Origin: Microvirga sp052114605
GTDB taxonomy: Bacteria; Pseudomonadota; Alphaproteobacteria; Rhizobiales; Beijerinckiaceae
Assembly (NCBI RefSeq): GCF_052114605.1
Contig: NZ_JBFRFB010000001.1
Coordinates: forward strand, 372,001-436,000
Reading direction: 5' to 3'
Length of the DNA: 64,000 nucleotides
Shown: piece after piece, positions 36,039 to 45,439 of the stretch
Layout of the letters: each line of letters starts with the position of its first letter
How positions within the stretch are numbered: position 1 is the stretch's first letter
Notes under the pieces: model-generated
Told to the model about the DNA's origin: nothing
What the model saw: only the letters and a program-made list of their open reading frames with translations
Database searches by the model: none
Position numbers and translations under genes: made by a program

Positions 36039-37037
36039 CTAGTCGAGGTGGAACTTCGACAGCTCGCGGTGCTCGCCGTAGATACGGCGCACGGTGCCGG
36101 TGGCGGAGCGATAAACCACTGTCTCGGTGGTGATCACGTCCTTGCCGAAATGAACGCCCATGGTCAGCGCACTGTCGGTCACGCCGGTTGCGGCGACGAT
36201 CACGTCGCCTCGGGCGAGGTCCGTCATGTCGTATTTCTTGTTCGGGTCGGTCACGCCCATCTGGAGGGCGCGGGAGCGCTTTTCCTCGGTGTCGAGGATC
36301 AGACGAGCCTGCATCTGGCCGCCGATGCAGCGGAGTGCACCCGCCGCGAGGACGCCCTCAGGCGCCGCGCCGATGCCGAGATAAAGGTCGATGCCGGTCT
36401 CGGCAGGCTTGGTGGTGAAGATCACGCCCGCGACGTCACCATCGGAGATCAGGCGAACGCCGGCGCCCGTCTTGCGGATCGCGGCAATCAGCTCCGTGTG
36501 GCGCGGGCGGTCGAGCACGAGGCAGTTGATCTCGTTGGGCTTTACGCCCTTCGCCTTGGCGAGGTTGTGAATGTTCTCTTCCGGAGAGGCATCGAGATCG
36601 ACGACACCGGTGGGATAACCCGGGCCGATGGCGATCTTGTGCATGTAGACGTCGGGAGCGGCCAGCAGCGTGCCGGCCTCGGCCATGGCCATGACGGCGA
36701 TGGAGCCGGGCATGTCCTTGGCGCAGAGCGTCGTCCCTTCCAACGGATCGACGGCGATGTCCACCTTGGGCCCGTTCTTGTTGCCCACCTTCTCGCCGAT
36801 GAAGAGCATGGGCGCCTCATCGCGCTCGCCCTCGCCGATGACCACCGTTCCATCGATTGGGAGCTTGTTGAGCTCGCGACGCATGGCATCCACGGCAGCT
36901 TGGTCAGCGGCCTTCTCGTTGCCGCGCCCGCGAAGCCGGGCGGAGGCCACGGCGGCGCGCTCGGTGACGCGGACGAGCTCCAAGGTAAGGATGCGCTCGA
37001 TGAGTTGCCCCGGTTGGACGGTAATGCCTTGCGACAT
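36039..37037 (-). CDS. glpX: Class II fructose-1,6-bisphosphatase (GlpX)
   Basis: Gluconeogenic phosphatase of the GlpX type, 332 aa. Motifs: GEGERDEAPML, metal-binding DPLEGTT, and PEGVLAAGALRCIGGQMQ. GlpX proteins in this order sit next to hom and recJ, as here. The start (MSQGITVQ) is the conserved N-terminus. Confidence 0.95.
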   Translation of the reverse strand: MSQGITVQPGQLIERILTLELVRVTERAAVASARLRGRGNEKAADQAAVDAMRRELNKLPIDGTVVIGEGERDEAPMLFIGEKVGNKNGPKVDIAVDPLEGTTLCAKDMPGSIAVMAMAEAGTLLAAPDVYMHKIAIGPGYPTGVVDLDASPEENIHNLAKAKGVKPNEINCLVLDRPRHTELIAAIRKTGAGVRLISDGDVAGVIFTTKPAETGIDLYLGIGAAPEGVLAAGALRCIGGQMQARLILDTEEKRSRALQMGVTDPNKKYDMTDLARGDVIVAATGVTDSALTMGVHFGKDVITTETVVYRSATGTVRRIYGEHRELSKFHLD

Positions 37038-37096
37038 GGACGTGTCGTCTCCCTTTTGAAGATGAACGGACGGACCCGTGGTCCGCCCAGCAGATG

Positions 37097-38446
37097 TTAA
37101 TCGCGTTCGATGCGAATGACTTGGGGCGGCTCGGCGATAAGACCATCCCCAGAGATCTTTTCAAGCGCTGAGCGGATGGAGGCTTCCGTCGCCGCATAGG
37201 TAATAAGAACGAGGGACACCGGCGCGCCGGAGCGGCCATGCGGGTCCTGCGTCGCCGCGATCTCGGAGCGCTTCTGCAGAATGCTCTCGAGCGAGATGTC
37301 CGCCTGCGCCATACGCGTCGCGACGCCCGCAGCCACGCCCGGGCGGTCATGCACGGTCAAACGCACATAATATCCGCCCTCATGGCGCTGCATGGGCGCG
37401 CGCTGGGCCTTTTCGAGCTGGCTCGCCGGGCGGCCGAAGAGCGGCTGCACGGTTCCGGTGGCTACATCCGCGATATCCGCCACGACTGCGGAGGCTGTGG
37501 CGTCACCTCCCGCACCTGGGCCGATGAGGGTCAGCTCACGCACGGCATCGGCATCGATAGTGACCGCATTCGTTACGCCCATCACCTGGGCGATGGACGA
37601 GGTGCGCGGCACCATGGTCGGATGGACGCGCTGCTCGATGCCGGTTTCCGTACGCTCGGCGACGCCGAGCAGCTTGATGCGGAATCCCAGCTCCTTCGCC
37701 ATGGCGAGATCGAGCGGCGTGATCGAGGAAATGCCTTCCACATAGATCGCCTCGGCATCGATCTCGGTGCCGAAGGCAAGGCTCGTGAGGATCGCGAGCT
37801 TGTGGGCGGTGTCGAAGCCTTCCACATCGAAGGTCGGGTCGGCCTCCGCATAGCCGAGACGCTGAGCGTCCGCCAAGCATTCCGCGAAGGTCATGCCCTC
37901 CAGCTCCATGCGGGAGAGGATATAATTGCAGGTGCCGTTGAGGATGCCGTAAAGGCGCGACACCCGGTTGGCGGGAAGTGCCTCGCGCAGGGTCTTGATG
38001 ATCGGAATGCCGCCGGCGACCGATGCCTCGAAAGCAAGCGACACGCCCTTGGATTCGGCGAGCTTCGCCAGTGCAAGGCCATGCTTGGCGAGCAGCGCCT
38101 TGTTGGCCGTGACGACGCTCTTGCCGTGGTTGAGGGCTGTCTGCACAGTTTCCAGCGCAGCACCGTCGGCGCCGCCGACAAGCTCAACCACGCAATCCAC
38201 ATCCGCCGAGCGGGCAAGCTCGACCGGATTGCCGAACCACGTGCAGCGGGAGACATCCACGCCCCGGTCCTTGGACTTGTCGCGGGCGGAGACCGCCACA
38301 ACCTCGACCGCTCGCCCGCCCCTTTGGGCGACGGCCTCGTTCTGGCGAGCGAGAATGCGAATGACCGACGCGCCGACCGTACCGAGGCCGGCGATGCCGA
38401 TCCGAAGGGGTTGAGGCGACAAGCCCGGCCTCCTTGGATGGATCAT
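37097..38446 (-). CDS. hom: Homoserine dehydrogenase
   Basis: Reduces aspartate semialdehyde to homoserine, the branch to threonine and methionine. 449 aa: an N-terminal Rossmann domain (IGIAGLGTVGASV), the catalytic core (NGTCNYILSRM, active Lys/Asp in AQRLGYAEADPTFDVEG), and a C-terminal ACT domain (YVRLTVHDRPGVAAGV) for threonine feedback. It is the usual ACT-containing type. The upstream aminotransferase also belongs to amino-acid synthesis. Confidence 0.96.
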   Translation of the reverse strand: MIHPRRPGLSPQPLRIGIAGLGTVGASVIRILARQNEAVAQRGGRAVEVVAVSARDKSKDRGVDVSRCTWFGNPVELARSADVDCVVELVGGADGAALETVQTALNHGKSVVTANKALLAKHGLALAKLAESKGVSLAFEASVAGGIPIIKTLREALPANRVSRLYGILNGTCNYILSRMELEGMTFAECLADAQRLGYAEADPTFDVEGFDTAHKLAILTSLAFGTEIDAEAIYVEGISSITPLDLAMAKELGFRIKLLGVAERTETGIEQRVHPTMVPRTSSIAQVMGVTNAVTIDADAVRELTLIGPGAGGDATASAVVADIADVATGTVQPLFGRPASQLEKAQRAPMQRHEGGYYVRLTVHDRPGVAAGVATRMAQADISLESILQKRSEIAATQDPHGRSGAPVSLVLITYAATEASIRSALEKISGDGLIAEPPQVIRIERD

Positions 38447-38536
38447 GAGAGCAATAAAGGTCGCGCCCTTTTACGGTGCCACCCCGCGTCTGTCCATTCC
38501 TCCCTTGCAAGCCGGCATGTCTGGAGCAGGGTTTGC

Positions 38537-39073
38537 TTATTCGACTTTCCCGCCCGTGACCGGATCGAAGAGCACTCGACGGCCATCGACCGTATGAACG
38601 GAGATCCGTCCCTCTGTCCAAGCCAGCCGATTGGCCCAGAACTGACCCTGATGCTTTTGCGTGATCAGTTCCAGGTCGGAATAGATATCGCTCAGGACTA
38701 TGCTTCTGACCCGCTTGCCCAGCCGGTAGAGGGTGAAGGCCTCGCTGGACGGCAGGCTTTTTCCCAGGAAAAGGAAGTCGTCTCCGACAGCACTCGTGAC
38801 AAGGTTCAGGCAATCGTCGCTGACGGACATGGCAGGCGCATAGGCATCCAATGTCCAGAAGGGCTTCGGCCCATTCGGATCGAGCCTGAAGACCGTGATC
38901 TGCCCTTTTTCGGAGTCGGCACGGGCCATGCAGGCTCCGTTCTCCGATCGGACCTCATAGGTCGGAGGCAGCAAGGGCGGCGAGGACGCGGAAGTCGGAC
39001 CAGCCTGCATCGCAATTCCGATCCCACAAACGATGAGGAGAGCCCGCGCGGCGGGCTCTATGCCCCTCGTCAC
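38537..39073 (-). CDS. Exported protein of unknown function
   Basis: 178 aa with an N-terminal hydrophobic signal (ALLIVCGIGIAMQA). The mature part has two cysteines about 30 residues apart, a FRLDPNGPKPFW segment and a C-terminal VHTVDGRRVLFDPVTG, suggesting a small beta-propeller-like or beta-rich fold. The GTG start overlaps the aminotransferase stop (GTGA), so the two are translated together. I do not recognise the family. Confidence 0.7.
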   Translation of the reverse strand: MTRGIEPAARALLIVCGIGIAMQAGPTSASSPPLLPPTYEVRSENGACMARADSEKGQITVFRLDPNGPKPFWTLDAYAPAMSVSDDCLNLVTSAVGDDFLFLGKSLPSSEAFTLYRLGKRVRSIVLSDIYSDLELITQKHQGQFWANRLAWTEGRISVHTVDGRRVLFDPVTGGKVE

Positions 39074-40290
39074 CCCCTGCGTGCCATCGGCACCACATTG
39101 TGGAGCGTCTGGTCGGCGGTGTCGAAGAACTTGCGGATGTTGCGCGCGGCCTGGCGGATGCGCTGCTCGTTCTCCACAAGGGCGATACGTACGTAATCGT
39201 CGCCATGCTCGCCGAAGCCGATGCCGGGGGCGACCGCCACATCGGCCTTCTCGACCAGCAGCTTCGAGAATTCCAGGCTGCCCATGTGGCGGAATTTCTC
39301 CGGAATCTGCACCCAGGCAAACATGGAGGCGCTCGGTGCCGGAACCGACCAGCCCGCTTTCTCGAACGAATCGACCATTACGTCGCGGCGCTTCTTGTAG
39401 GTGGCACGCATCTCGCGGATGCAGTCTTCAGGGCCGTTGAGCGCTGCGGTGGCTGCCACCTGAACCGGCGTGAACGCGCCGTAATCGAGATAGGATTTCA
39501 CGCGGGCCAAGGCAGCCAGGAGGCGCTCGTTGCCGACCGCGAAACCGATGCGCCAGCCCGCCATGGAGAAAGTCTTCGACATGGAGGTGAACTCCACCGC
39601 CACATCGATGGCGCCGGGCACCTGGAGAATAGACGGCGGCGGGTTGCTGTCGTCGAAATAGACCTCGGAATAAGCGAGATCCGACAGCAGGATCAGCTCG
39701 TGCTTCTTCGCGAATGCCACGAGGTCGCGATAGAAGTCGAGCGAGGCCACATAGGCCGTCGGGTTCGACGGGTAGCAGACCACCAGCGCCACCGGCTTCG
39801 GGATGGAGTGCATCACGGCGCGCTCGGCGGCCACGAAGAAATCGGGCGTCGGCTCGGCGGGCACGGAGCGGATCACACCACCGGCCATCAGGAAGCCGAA
39901 GGCATGGATCGGGTAGCTGGGATTGGGGACCAAGATCACGTCGCCCGGCTCGGTGATGGCCTGCGCCATGTTGGCGAAGCCTTCCTTGGAGCCAAGGGTC
40001 GCTACCACCTGCGTATCGGGATTGAGCTTCACGCCGAAGCGGCGCTCATAATAGCCGGCCTGGGCACGACGGAGGCCGCCGATGCCCTTGGAGGCGGAAT
40101 AGCGGTCCGTGCGCGGCTTGCCGACCGTCTCGACGAGCTTGTCGATCACATGTTGCGGAGCTTGAAGGTCCGGGTTGCCCATGCCGAGATCGATGATGTC
40201 GGCGCCATTGGCGCGGGCGGCGGCCTTGATGCGGTTCACTTGCTCGAAGACGTAGGGAGGCAGGCGCTTGATGCGGTAAAAATTGGACAT
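39070..40290 (-). CDS. PLP class I/II aminotransferase (AlaC / LL-diaminopimelate aminotransferase type)
   Basis: 406 aa. Opens with FYRIKRLPPYVFEQV and IIDLGMGNPDL, characteristic of the AlaC/DapL-like group; Schiff-base lysine in SMSKTFSMAGWRIGF, and substrate arginine near the C-terminus (DYVRIALVENEQRI). Databases call it LL-diaminopimelate aminotransferase or alanine aminotransferase; the specificity is not readable. Position next to hom suggests amino-acid biosynthesis. The start is the conserved MSNFYRI. Confidence 0.9.
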   Translation of the reverse strand: MSNFYRIKRLPPYVFEQVNRIKAAARANGADIIDLGMGNPDLQAPQHVIDKLVETVGKPRTDRYSASKGIGGLRRAQAGYYERRFGVKLNPDTQVVATLGSKEGFANMAQAITEPGDVILVPNPSYPIHAFGFLMAGGVIRSVPAEPTPDFFVAAERAVMHSIPKPVALVVCYPSNPTAYVASLDFYRDLVAFAKKHELILLSDLAYSEVYFDDSNPPPSILQVPGAIDVAVEFTSMSKTFSMAGWRIGFAVGNERLLAALARVKSYLDYGAFTPVQVAATAALNGPEDCIREMRATYKKRRDVMVDSFEKAGWSVPAPSASMFAWVQIPEKFRHMGSLEFSKLLVEKADVAVAPGIGFGEHGDDYVRIALVENEQRIRQAARNIRKFFDTADQTLHNVVPMARRG

Positions 40291-40359
40291 TGTTTCAATC
40301 CTTCGAGCGGAATCGCAATATTTGTATAAATTCTACCGCGTCCAATTGGAATTCTTGTT

Positions 40360-40740
40360 CTACCTTGATTTCTGCGGCCTTCTGACCGGCGCGGGAAGCG
40401 GCTCTGGCGGAGGAGTGCCTCCCAGGCGCGCGGCTGCGGCTCCGGCGGCCTCGTTGCGGGCACGCATGGCATCGAGCTCGGCTTCGGCCTTCTTCACTTC
40501 GTCTGCGGTGCGGGCTGCGGTCGGGCGTCCGTCGACTGCCCCACCGATGGGCATGTAATCTAGGGATTGCGGACGGGAATTCGCTACGAAATCCGGCGAC
40601 GGCGCGGTCGTGGGACCTGCACCTACGGAAGTCGCGACGTTGCGGACCGTCTCGCCTGCACAGGCCGTGACGCCGACACCGATCAGGATCATCAGCACGA
40701 GAGCCGAAACGCGGGAGGCCGCAGGAGAGTTGATACGCAT
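40360..40740 (-). CDS. Small lipoprotein of unknown function
   Basis: 126 aa with a type II signal: hydrophobic MILIGVGVTAC, the Cys (residue 27) being the lipid-attachment site. The mature part is proline/alanine-rich with an acidic-basic helix (VKKAEAELDAMRARNEAAG). The tail (PAPVRRPQKSR) is basic. No partners are evident. The length suggests a small outer-membrane or periplasmic lipoprotein. Confidence 0.8.
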   Translation of the reverse strand: MRINSPAASRVSALVLMILIGVGVTACAGETVRNVATSVGAGPTTAPSPDFVANSRPQSLDYMPIGGAVDGRPTAARTADEVKKAEAELDAMRARNEAAGAAAARLGGTPPPEPLPAPVRRPQKSR

Positions 40741-40850
40741 AATTGGTACCCGAAATTCTAAGTTGTCTCTGGCACAGGTCAGAGATCGGACGTTAAGATG
40801 CTCGAATTGCAGCCCCTGAGCAATGCCGCGACATAGAGGGAGATCGCCTT

Positions 40851-42668
40851 ATGGACAAGCCATATGGTGGCGAGAAGACAGAATCTTCTTCGCCTGCATC
40901 CTCTCCCGATTTCGAGGAGCTCTCTCGGAACATGGCTCGTTTCATCGAGGGAGCGACCAAGGCCACAGCCGCTTATCTCAAGCCCTTGGAGGAACGGCAG
41001 GCTCCTCCCGAGGTCGCAAATGATGCTTCCGAGGCCATCAGGACCTTGGGCAAGGTGGCCGAAGCCTGGATGACCGATCCCCAGAAGGCCATGGAAGCAC
41101 AGACGCGCCTCGGCTCCCAGTTCTTTACTCTGTGGGCCTCTACCCTCAAGCGGGCTCAGGGCGAGGAGGCAGAGCCTGTCGCCGAGCCGGAACCCAAAGA
41201 CGGGCGGTTCAAGGATCCGGAATGGTCCCAGAACCCGATCTTCGATTTCCTGAAGCAGGCCTATCTCATTTCCTCACGTTGGGCCGAAGACCTCGTGGAG
41301 GATGCGGAAGGGCTCGACGAGCGGACACGGCACAAGGCGCAGTTCTACCTCAAGCAGATCTCAAGCGCCCTCTCGCCTTCCAACTTCCTCCTGACCAATC
41401 CGGAGCTGATCCGCGAGACGATCAAGGAGAACGGCGCCAATCTCGTGCGCGGCATGACCATGCTGGCGGAAGATATCGAGGCGGGCGGCGGCGCGCTGAA
41501 AATCCGCCAGACCGATCCCACCGGCTTCAAGGTCGGCGTCAACATCGCGGCCACGCCCGGTAAGGTGATCTTCCGCAACGATCTGATCGAGCTGATCCAG
41601 TATGCGCCGACCACGGAGAAAGTGCTCAAGCGCCCCCTCCTCATCGTTCCGCCCTGGATCAACAAATTCTACATTCTCGATCTCAATCCGGAGAAAAGCT
41701 TCATCCGCTGGGCCGTGTCGCAGGGCCTGACGGTCTTTTGCATTTCATGGGTCAACCCGGAGGCGCAGCACGCCGAAAAGGGCTTCGAGCACTACATGCG
41801 CGAGGGCATCTTCGCGGCGCTCGATGCTATCGAACAATCGACGGGCGAGAAGAAAGTGACGGCTATCGGCTATTGCGTGGGCGGCACTCTGCTTGCCACC
41901 ACCATGGCCTATATGGCGGCCAAACGCGACAAGCGGATCGACAGCGCGACTTTCTTCACCGCGCAGGTGGATTTCACCCATGCGGGCGACCTCAAGGTCT
42001 TCGCGGACGAGGAGCAGATCCGTTCTCTCGAAGCCGACATGAAGAAGCGCGGTTATCTTGAAGGTTCGCGTATGGCCAATGCGTTCAACATGCTACGGCC
42101 CAATGATCTGATCTGGTCTAACGTGGTCAATGTCTACATGAAGGGTCAAACGCCCTTCCCGTTCGATCTGCTCTACTGGAATTCCGATTCCACGCGCATG
42201 CCCGCGGCGAACCACGCTTTCTATCTACGCAACTGCTATCTCGAGAACAGGCTCACCAGGGGCGAGATGGAGCTGGCGGGCGTGAAGCTCGATCTCAAGA
42301 AGATCAAGGCGCCGATCTTCAACCTCGCGACAAAGGAAGACCACATCGCCCCGGCCCTGTCCGTCTTCAAAGGCTCGCAGGCCTTCGGCGGCCCGGTGGA
42401 TTTCGTGCTGGCGGGGTCGGGCCATATTGCAGGCGTCGTGAACTCTCCGGCAAAGCCCAAGTACCAGTTCTGGACTGGAGGCCCGGTGGAAGGAACGCTG
42501 GAGGAATGGGCCGGCAACGCGACCGAGAATCCAGGATCGTGGTGGCCCTATTGGTTTTCCTGGGTCGAGAAGCAGGCCCCGAAGCTGGTGCCCGCGCGCG
42601 AACCGGGAAGCGGCAAGCTCAAACCGCTCTGCGACGCGCCTGGGACTTATGTGCTGAAGAAGAGCTGA
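40851..42668 (+). CDS. phaC: Class I poly(3-hydroxyalkanoate) synthase
   Basis: Polymerises 3-hydroxyacyl-CoA into PHA granules. 605 aa, class I length. It has the lipase-like box GYCVGGT with nucleophile Cys342, catalytic Asp in ATKEDHIAP and His in GSGHIAGVVN. The N-terminal 100 residues are the less conserved, granule-associating part. Start ATG 40851 with AGGGAG upstream. phaA, phaB and phaR are not adjacent. Confidence 0.97.
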   Translation: MDKPYGGEKTESSSPASSPDFEELSRNMARFIEGATKATAAYLKPLEERQAPPEVANDASEAIRTLGKVAEAWMTDPQKAMEAQTRLGSQFFTLWASTLKRAQGEEAEPVAEPEPKDGRFKDPEWSQNPIFDFLKQAYLISSRWAEDLVEDAEGLDERTRHKAQFYLKQISSALSPSNFLLTNPELIRETIKENGANLVRGMTMLAEDIEAGGGALKIRQTDPTGFKVGVNIAATPGKVIFRNDLIELIQYAPTTEKVLKRPLLIVPPWINKFYILDLNPEKSFIRWAVSQGLTVFCISWVNPEAQHAEKGFEHYMREGIFAALDAIEQSTGEKKVTAIGYCVGGTLLATTMAYMAAKRDKRIDSATFFTAQVDFTHAGDLKVFADEEQIRSLEADMKKRGYLEGSRMANAFNMLRPNDLIWSNVVNVYMKGQTPFPFDLLYWNSDSTRMPAANHAFYLRNCYLENRLTRGEMELAGVKLDLKKIKAPIFNLATKEDHIAPALSVFKGSQAFGGPVDFVLAGSGHIAGVVNSPAKPKYQFWTGGPVEGTLEEWAGNATENPGSWWPYWFSWVEKQAPKLVPAREPGSGKLKPLCDAPGTYVLKKS

Positions 42669-42691
42669 AGCCGCCTGCATAAAACAAAAAG

Positions 42692-42719
42692 AAAAGGCCG
42701 GCGAAGTCGCCGGCCTTTT
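42692..42719. terminator. Bidirectional terminator between phaC and the FadL gene
   Basis: A 12-bp perfect stem (AAAAGGCCGGCG / CGCCGGCCTTTT) with an AAGT loop. It has A and T runs on the outer sides, so it can serve both convergent genes. Confidence 0.88.
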
Positions 42720-42739
42720 CATATCCAATCCTGAACGGA

Positions 42740-44053
42740 TCAGTACTTGCGGACGATCGGGGCCGGGATGGCCTTGGCCGGGTTGTCCCAGCGGTACTTG
42801 ACCGAAGCCGAGATGATATCGACGCTGGCGTCCACATCGGCAGCGAACACTGCGCCGCGGAAGCTCGGATGGCCGGGGCGGATATCGATATCGGTGTTGC
42901 CGACCGTGAACAGATGGCTGTAGGCCACGTCGAACGAAAGCTGTTCACTCCAGTTGTAGGTGGCGCCGAGAGAGAGCCACACGCGATCTGAATCGGGCAG
43001 GCGCGGGCTGCGGTTCTCGACGTCGATCGGCGAGATTTCGTAGCCGACGCCGGCGCGCACGGTCCAGGCCGGATTGATGGTATACTCGCCGCCTACCGAG
43101 AAGAACCAGCCGTCATTGTATTCGAGCGGCAGCGTCGGCGAAGCGGCCAGGAGAGTCCCGGTGAGTCCGTTATAGACACGCGGCGAGCCGAGGCGGCTCC
43201 AGTTGGTCCACTCGACGGTGCCGTGCAGCGAGAACGCATCCGTCACCTGCTGGCTGATGCCGACCGAAACGGACTCAGGCAGAACCACGCGCGATTTGAT
43301 CGGAACGCCGGCGTACTGGAACTCGCCTTCCAGATCCTGCTGGACGGCGGAGCGGAAGCCGATACCGATGGAGGTGCCGGCAGCCGGCGTCAGGGTCGCG
43401 CCGAGCGAGTAGCCAATGCCCCAGCTGTCGCCCTCGAGGCCGGCGCTCGGAGCGAACGGCGACGGGAAGACCGGCGACGGGCCGATGGCCGAGAAATAGC
43501 GGACCTTTAAGTACTGAGCACGGATACCCGCACCGACGGACAGCCAGTCATTCACCTTGTAGGCGATGGTGGGCTGCGCCTCTAACGAGAAGACCGAGGT
43601 GGTGCGCGCGTAGAGCTGGCCGCCCCAGATGTAATTGGGCTTCGTCGCAAGGCCATAAGGCGCGCCGGTCGCCAGACCGACCCACAGACGGTCGTTGATC
43701 TGATAGCTGACGTAGCTGGACGGCACGACCGCATCGAGACCGATATCGCCCGAGCCGCCGAGAGCGGAAAGGCCCGCCGGGAGCGTGAAGGTAGGCGAGA
43801 TCTCGGAGCGCGGAATGACCGCGGCGACATGCGCTTCAGCCTGAAGACCGAACTGGAACGTCATCGTAGCCGGGTTCCAGTACATGGATGAGACGTCGCC
43901 CGAGCCGGAGGCCGCGCCTGCGAAGGACATGCCCTGCGCCGTCGTGCTCTGCTCGCGGAGACCGAAGGCACCGGCCTGGGCGCCGCCCTGAGCAGCAATG
44001 AGAGCCGCCAATGAGATTGCGGCGAGGGACAAATGACGGTTGAAACGGCTCAT
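42740..44053 (-). CDS. Outer-membrane protein, FadL/OmpP1/TodX transporter family
   Basis: 437 aa. Signal peptide to about residue 28 (AQGGAQAGAFG), then SSMYWNPATM, the NPA signature of the FadL N-terminal hatch, and alternating beta-strands ending in a C-terminal aromatic residue (RKY). FadL-type channels move long-chain fatty acids or hydrocarbons across the outer membrane. The nearby phaC suggests a link to acyl-CoA supply, but this is only context. Confidence 0.9.
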   Translation of the reverse strand: MSRFNRHLSLAAISLAALIAAQGGAQAGAFGLREQSTTAQGMSFAGAASGSGDVSSMYWNPATMTFQFGLQAEAHVAAVIPRSEISPTFTLPAGLSALGGSGDIGLDAVVPSSYVSYQINDRLWVGLATGAPYGLATKPNYIWGGQLYARTTSVFSLEAQPTIAYKVNDWLSVGAGIRAQYLKVRYFSAIGPSPVFPSPFAPSAGLEGDSWGIGYSLGATLTPAAGTSIGIGFRSAVQQDLEGEFQYAGVPIKSRVVLPESVSVGISQQVTDAFSLHGTVEWTNWSRLGSPRVYNGLTGTLLAASPTLPLEYNDGWFFSVGGEYTINPAWTVRAGVGYEISPIDVENRSPRLPDSDRVWLSLGATYNWSEQLSFDVAYSHLFTVGNTDIDIRPGHPSFRGAVFAADVDASVDIISASVKYRWDNPAKAIPAPIVRKY

Positions 44054-44435
44054 GAAAGCTTCCTACCCTTATTTTCCATTGTCGCGGGAATCCCGCGTTG
44101 GGCATCACTGTGCCAATGCTCCTTTTTTGCCGCAATCGCCCATTGAACCAATGCCCCGACACACGCGCGACGGACGCAGGGCGTCATCTGCTAGAGAATA
44201 CTTTCGCTGAGCATGGGATTGTTCCAAAGTTACTGTGCAATGCATTTAGTTTAGATGTAAACGAATGTATTAAGCCGGCTTGGATAGGCTTATTCTTTCA
44301 ACTCTCCGCGACATGGCCGGCCTGATGATTTGTGTGGGCTCGTGGCAAAACAGCAACATATTCGCGGCTAGAACATGCAGTGTTGGCAAGCAGCTTCGAG
44401 CCAAATAGAAACGTGCCGTTACGAGAGGAGTCGCT
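44054..44435. other. Divergent intergenic region with a perfect palindrome
   Basis: 380 bp between the FadL gene and the fumarylacetoacetase-family gene, both leading away. CGCGGGAATCCCGCG (44083-44097) is a perfect 7-1-7 inverted repeat 30 bp upstream of the FadL start and would be in its leader or act as an operator. GAGAGGAG precedes the plus-strand gene. No promoter could be placed with confidence. Confidence 0.45.
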
Positions 44436-45320
44436 ATGAAGCTGGTGAGATTTGGGGAAGAGGGACGCGAGAGGCCTGGACTGGTCGATTCTCAGGGGCA
44501 GATCAGGGACCTGTCAGGCATTGTCCCCGATATTGTCGGCGCAACCCTGCTGCCAGACAGCCTTGCCCGCCTGCGCGGCCTCGACATCGCGACGCTCTCG
44601 CTCGTCCCTGCCGGCCAGCGTCTCGGCGCCTGCATCGGTCAGGTTCGGAACTTCATCGCCATAGGCTTGAACTATGCCGACCACGCCGCTGAAACCGGCG
44701 CGCCGATTCCGGCAGAGCCCATCATCTTCAACAAGGCGCCGTCCTGCATCGTCGGTCCGAACGACGACGTGGTCATCCCGCGCGGTTCGCAAAAGACGGA
44801 TTGGGAGGTGGAGCTTGCCATCGTAATCGGTGAGCGCGCTTCCTATGTAGGGGCGAACGAGGCCATGGATTTCGTGGCGGGCTACTGCGTCTGCAACGAC
44901 GTCTCCGAGCGCGAATTCCAGATGGAGCGCGGCGGCACCTGGACGAAGGGCAAGGGCTGCCCGACCTTCGGCCCGCTTGGCCCCTGGTTCGTGACCAAGG
45001 ACGAGATCCCCGATCCGCAGAACCTGTCCATGTGGCTCGACGTGAACGGCGAACGCATGCAGATGGGCTCGACCAAGACGATGATCTTCAACGTGGCGCA
45101 GATCGTCTCTTACGTCTCCCACTTCATGATCCTGGAGCCCGGCGACGTGATCACCACCGGCACGCCACCCGGCGTCGGCATGGGGAAGAAGCCCCCGCGC
45201 TATCTGCGCGCGGGCGACGTCATGACATTGGGCATCGAAGGCCTCGGCGAGCAGCGCCAACGCCTCGTGGCTTTCGAGGACAACCCGCAGGACACGAGCC
45301 GCGGACGCAAGGGTCAGTGA
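44436..45320 (+). CDS. Fumarylacetoacetate hydrolase family protein
   Basis: 294 aa, FAH fold. The metal motif is in KTDWEVELAIVIGE, with EFQMERGGTWTKGK and GDVITTGTPPGVGMGKKPP characteristic of the short FAH-family enzymes (ureidoglycolate lyase-like, acylpyruvase or oxaloacetate decarboxylase). The substrate cannot be assigned. Start ATG 44436 with a strong GAGAGGAG ribosome-binding site. Confidence 0.88.
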   Translation: MKLVRFGEEGRERPGLVDSQGQIRDLSGIVPDIVGATLLPDSLARLRGLDIATLSLVPAGQRLGACIGQVRNFIAIGLNYADHAAETGAPIPAEPIIFNKAPSCIVGPNDDVVIPRGSQKTDWEVELAIVIGERASYVGANEAMDFVAGYCVCNDVSEREFQMERGGTWTKGKGCPTFGPLGPWFVTKDEIPDPQNLSMWLDVNGERMQMGSTKTMIFNVAQIVSYVSHFMILEPGDVITTGTPPGVGMGKKPPRYLRAGDVMTLGIEGLGEQRQRLVAFEDNPQDTSRGRKGQ

Positions 45321-45340
45321 TTGAAGTCTTAGACCATTAC

Positions 45341-45427
45341 GTCATGGCCGGGCTCGTCCCGGCCATCCCGATTGGAAGGGCACTTTGCTTCAATACATCG
45401 GGATCACCGGCACAGGGCCGGTGATGA
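45341..45427. repeat. Family B palindromic repeat (full copy 1)
   Basis: 87 bp containing three stems: ATGGCCGGG / CCCGGCCAT, then CCCGAT / ATCGGG enclosing a variable loop, then ATCACCGGC / GCCGGTGAT. The near-identical element at 50975-51064 has compensating changes in the loops. Here it lies between two convergent genes (FAH-family and argC). Confidence 0.75.
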
Positions 45428-45439
45428 CGCGAGGGGTTA

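Noticed and set aside
37238..39196. Open frame of 652 codons on the plus strand
   Set aside because: Antisense to hom and the exported unknown gene; composition is Arg/His/Gly-rich with no family resemblance.
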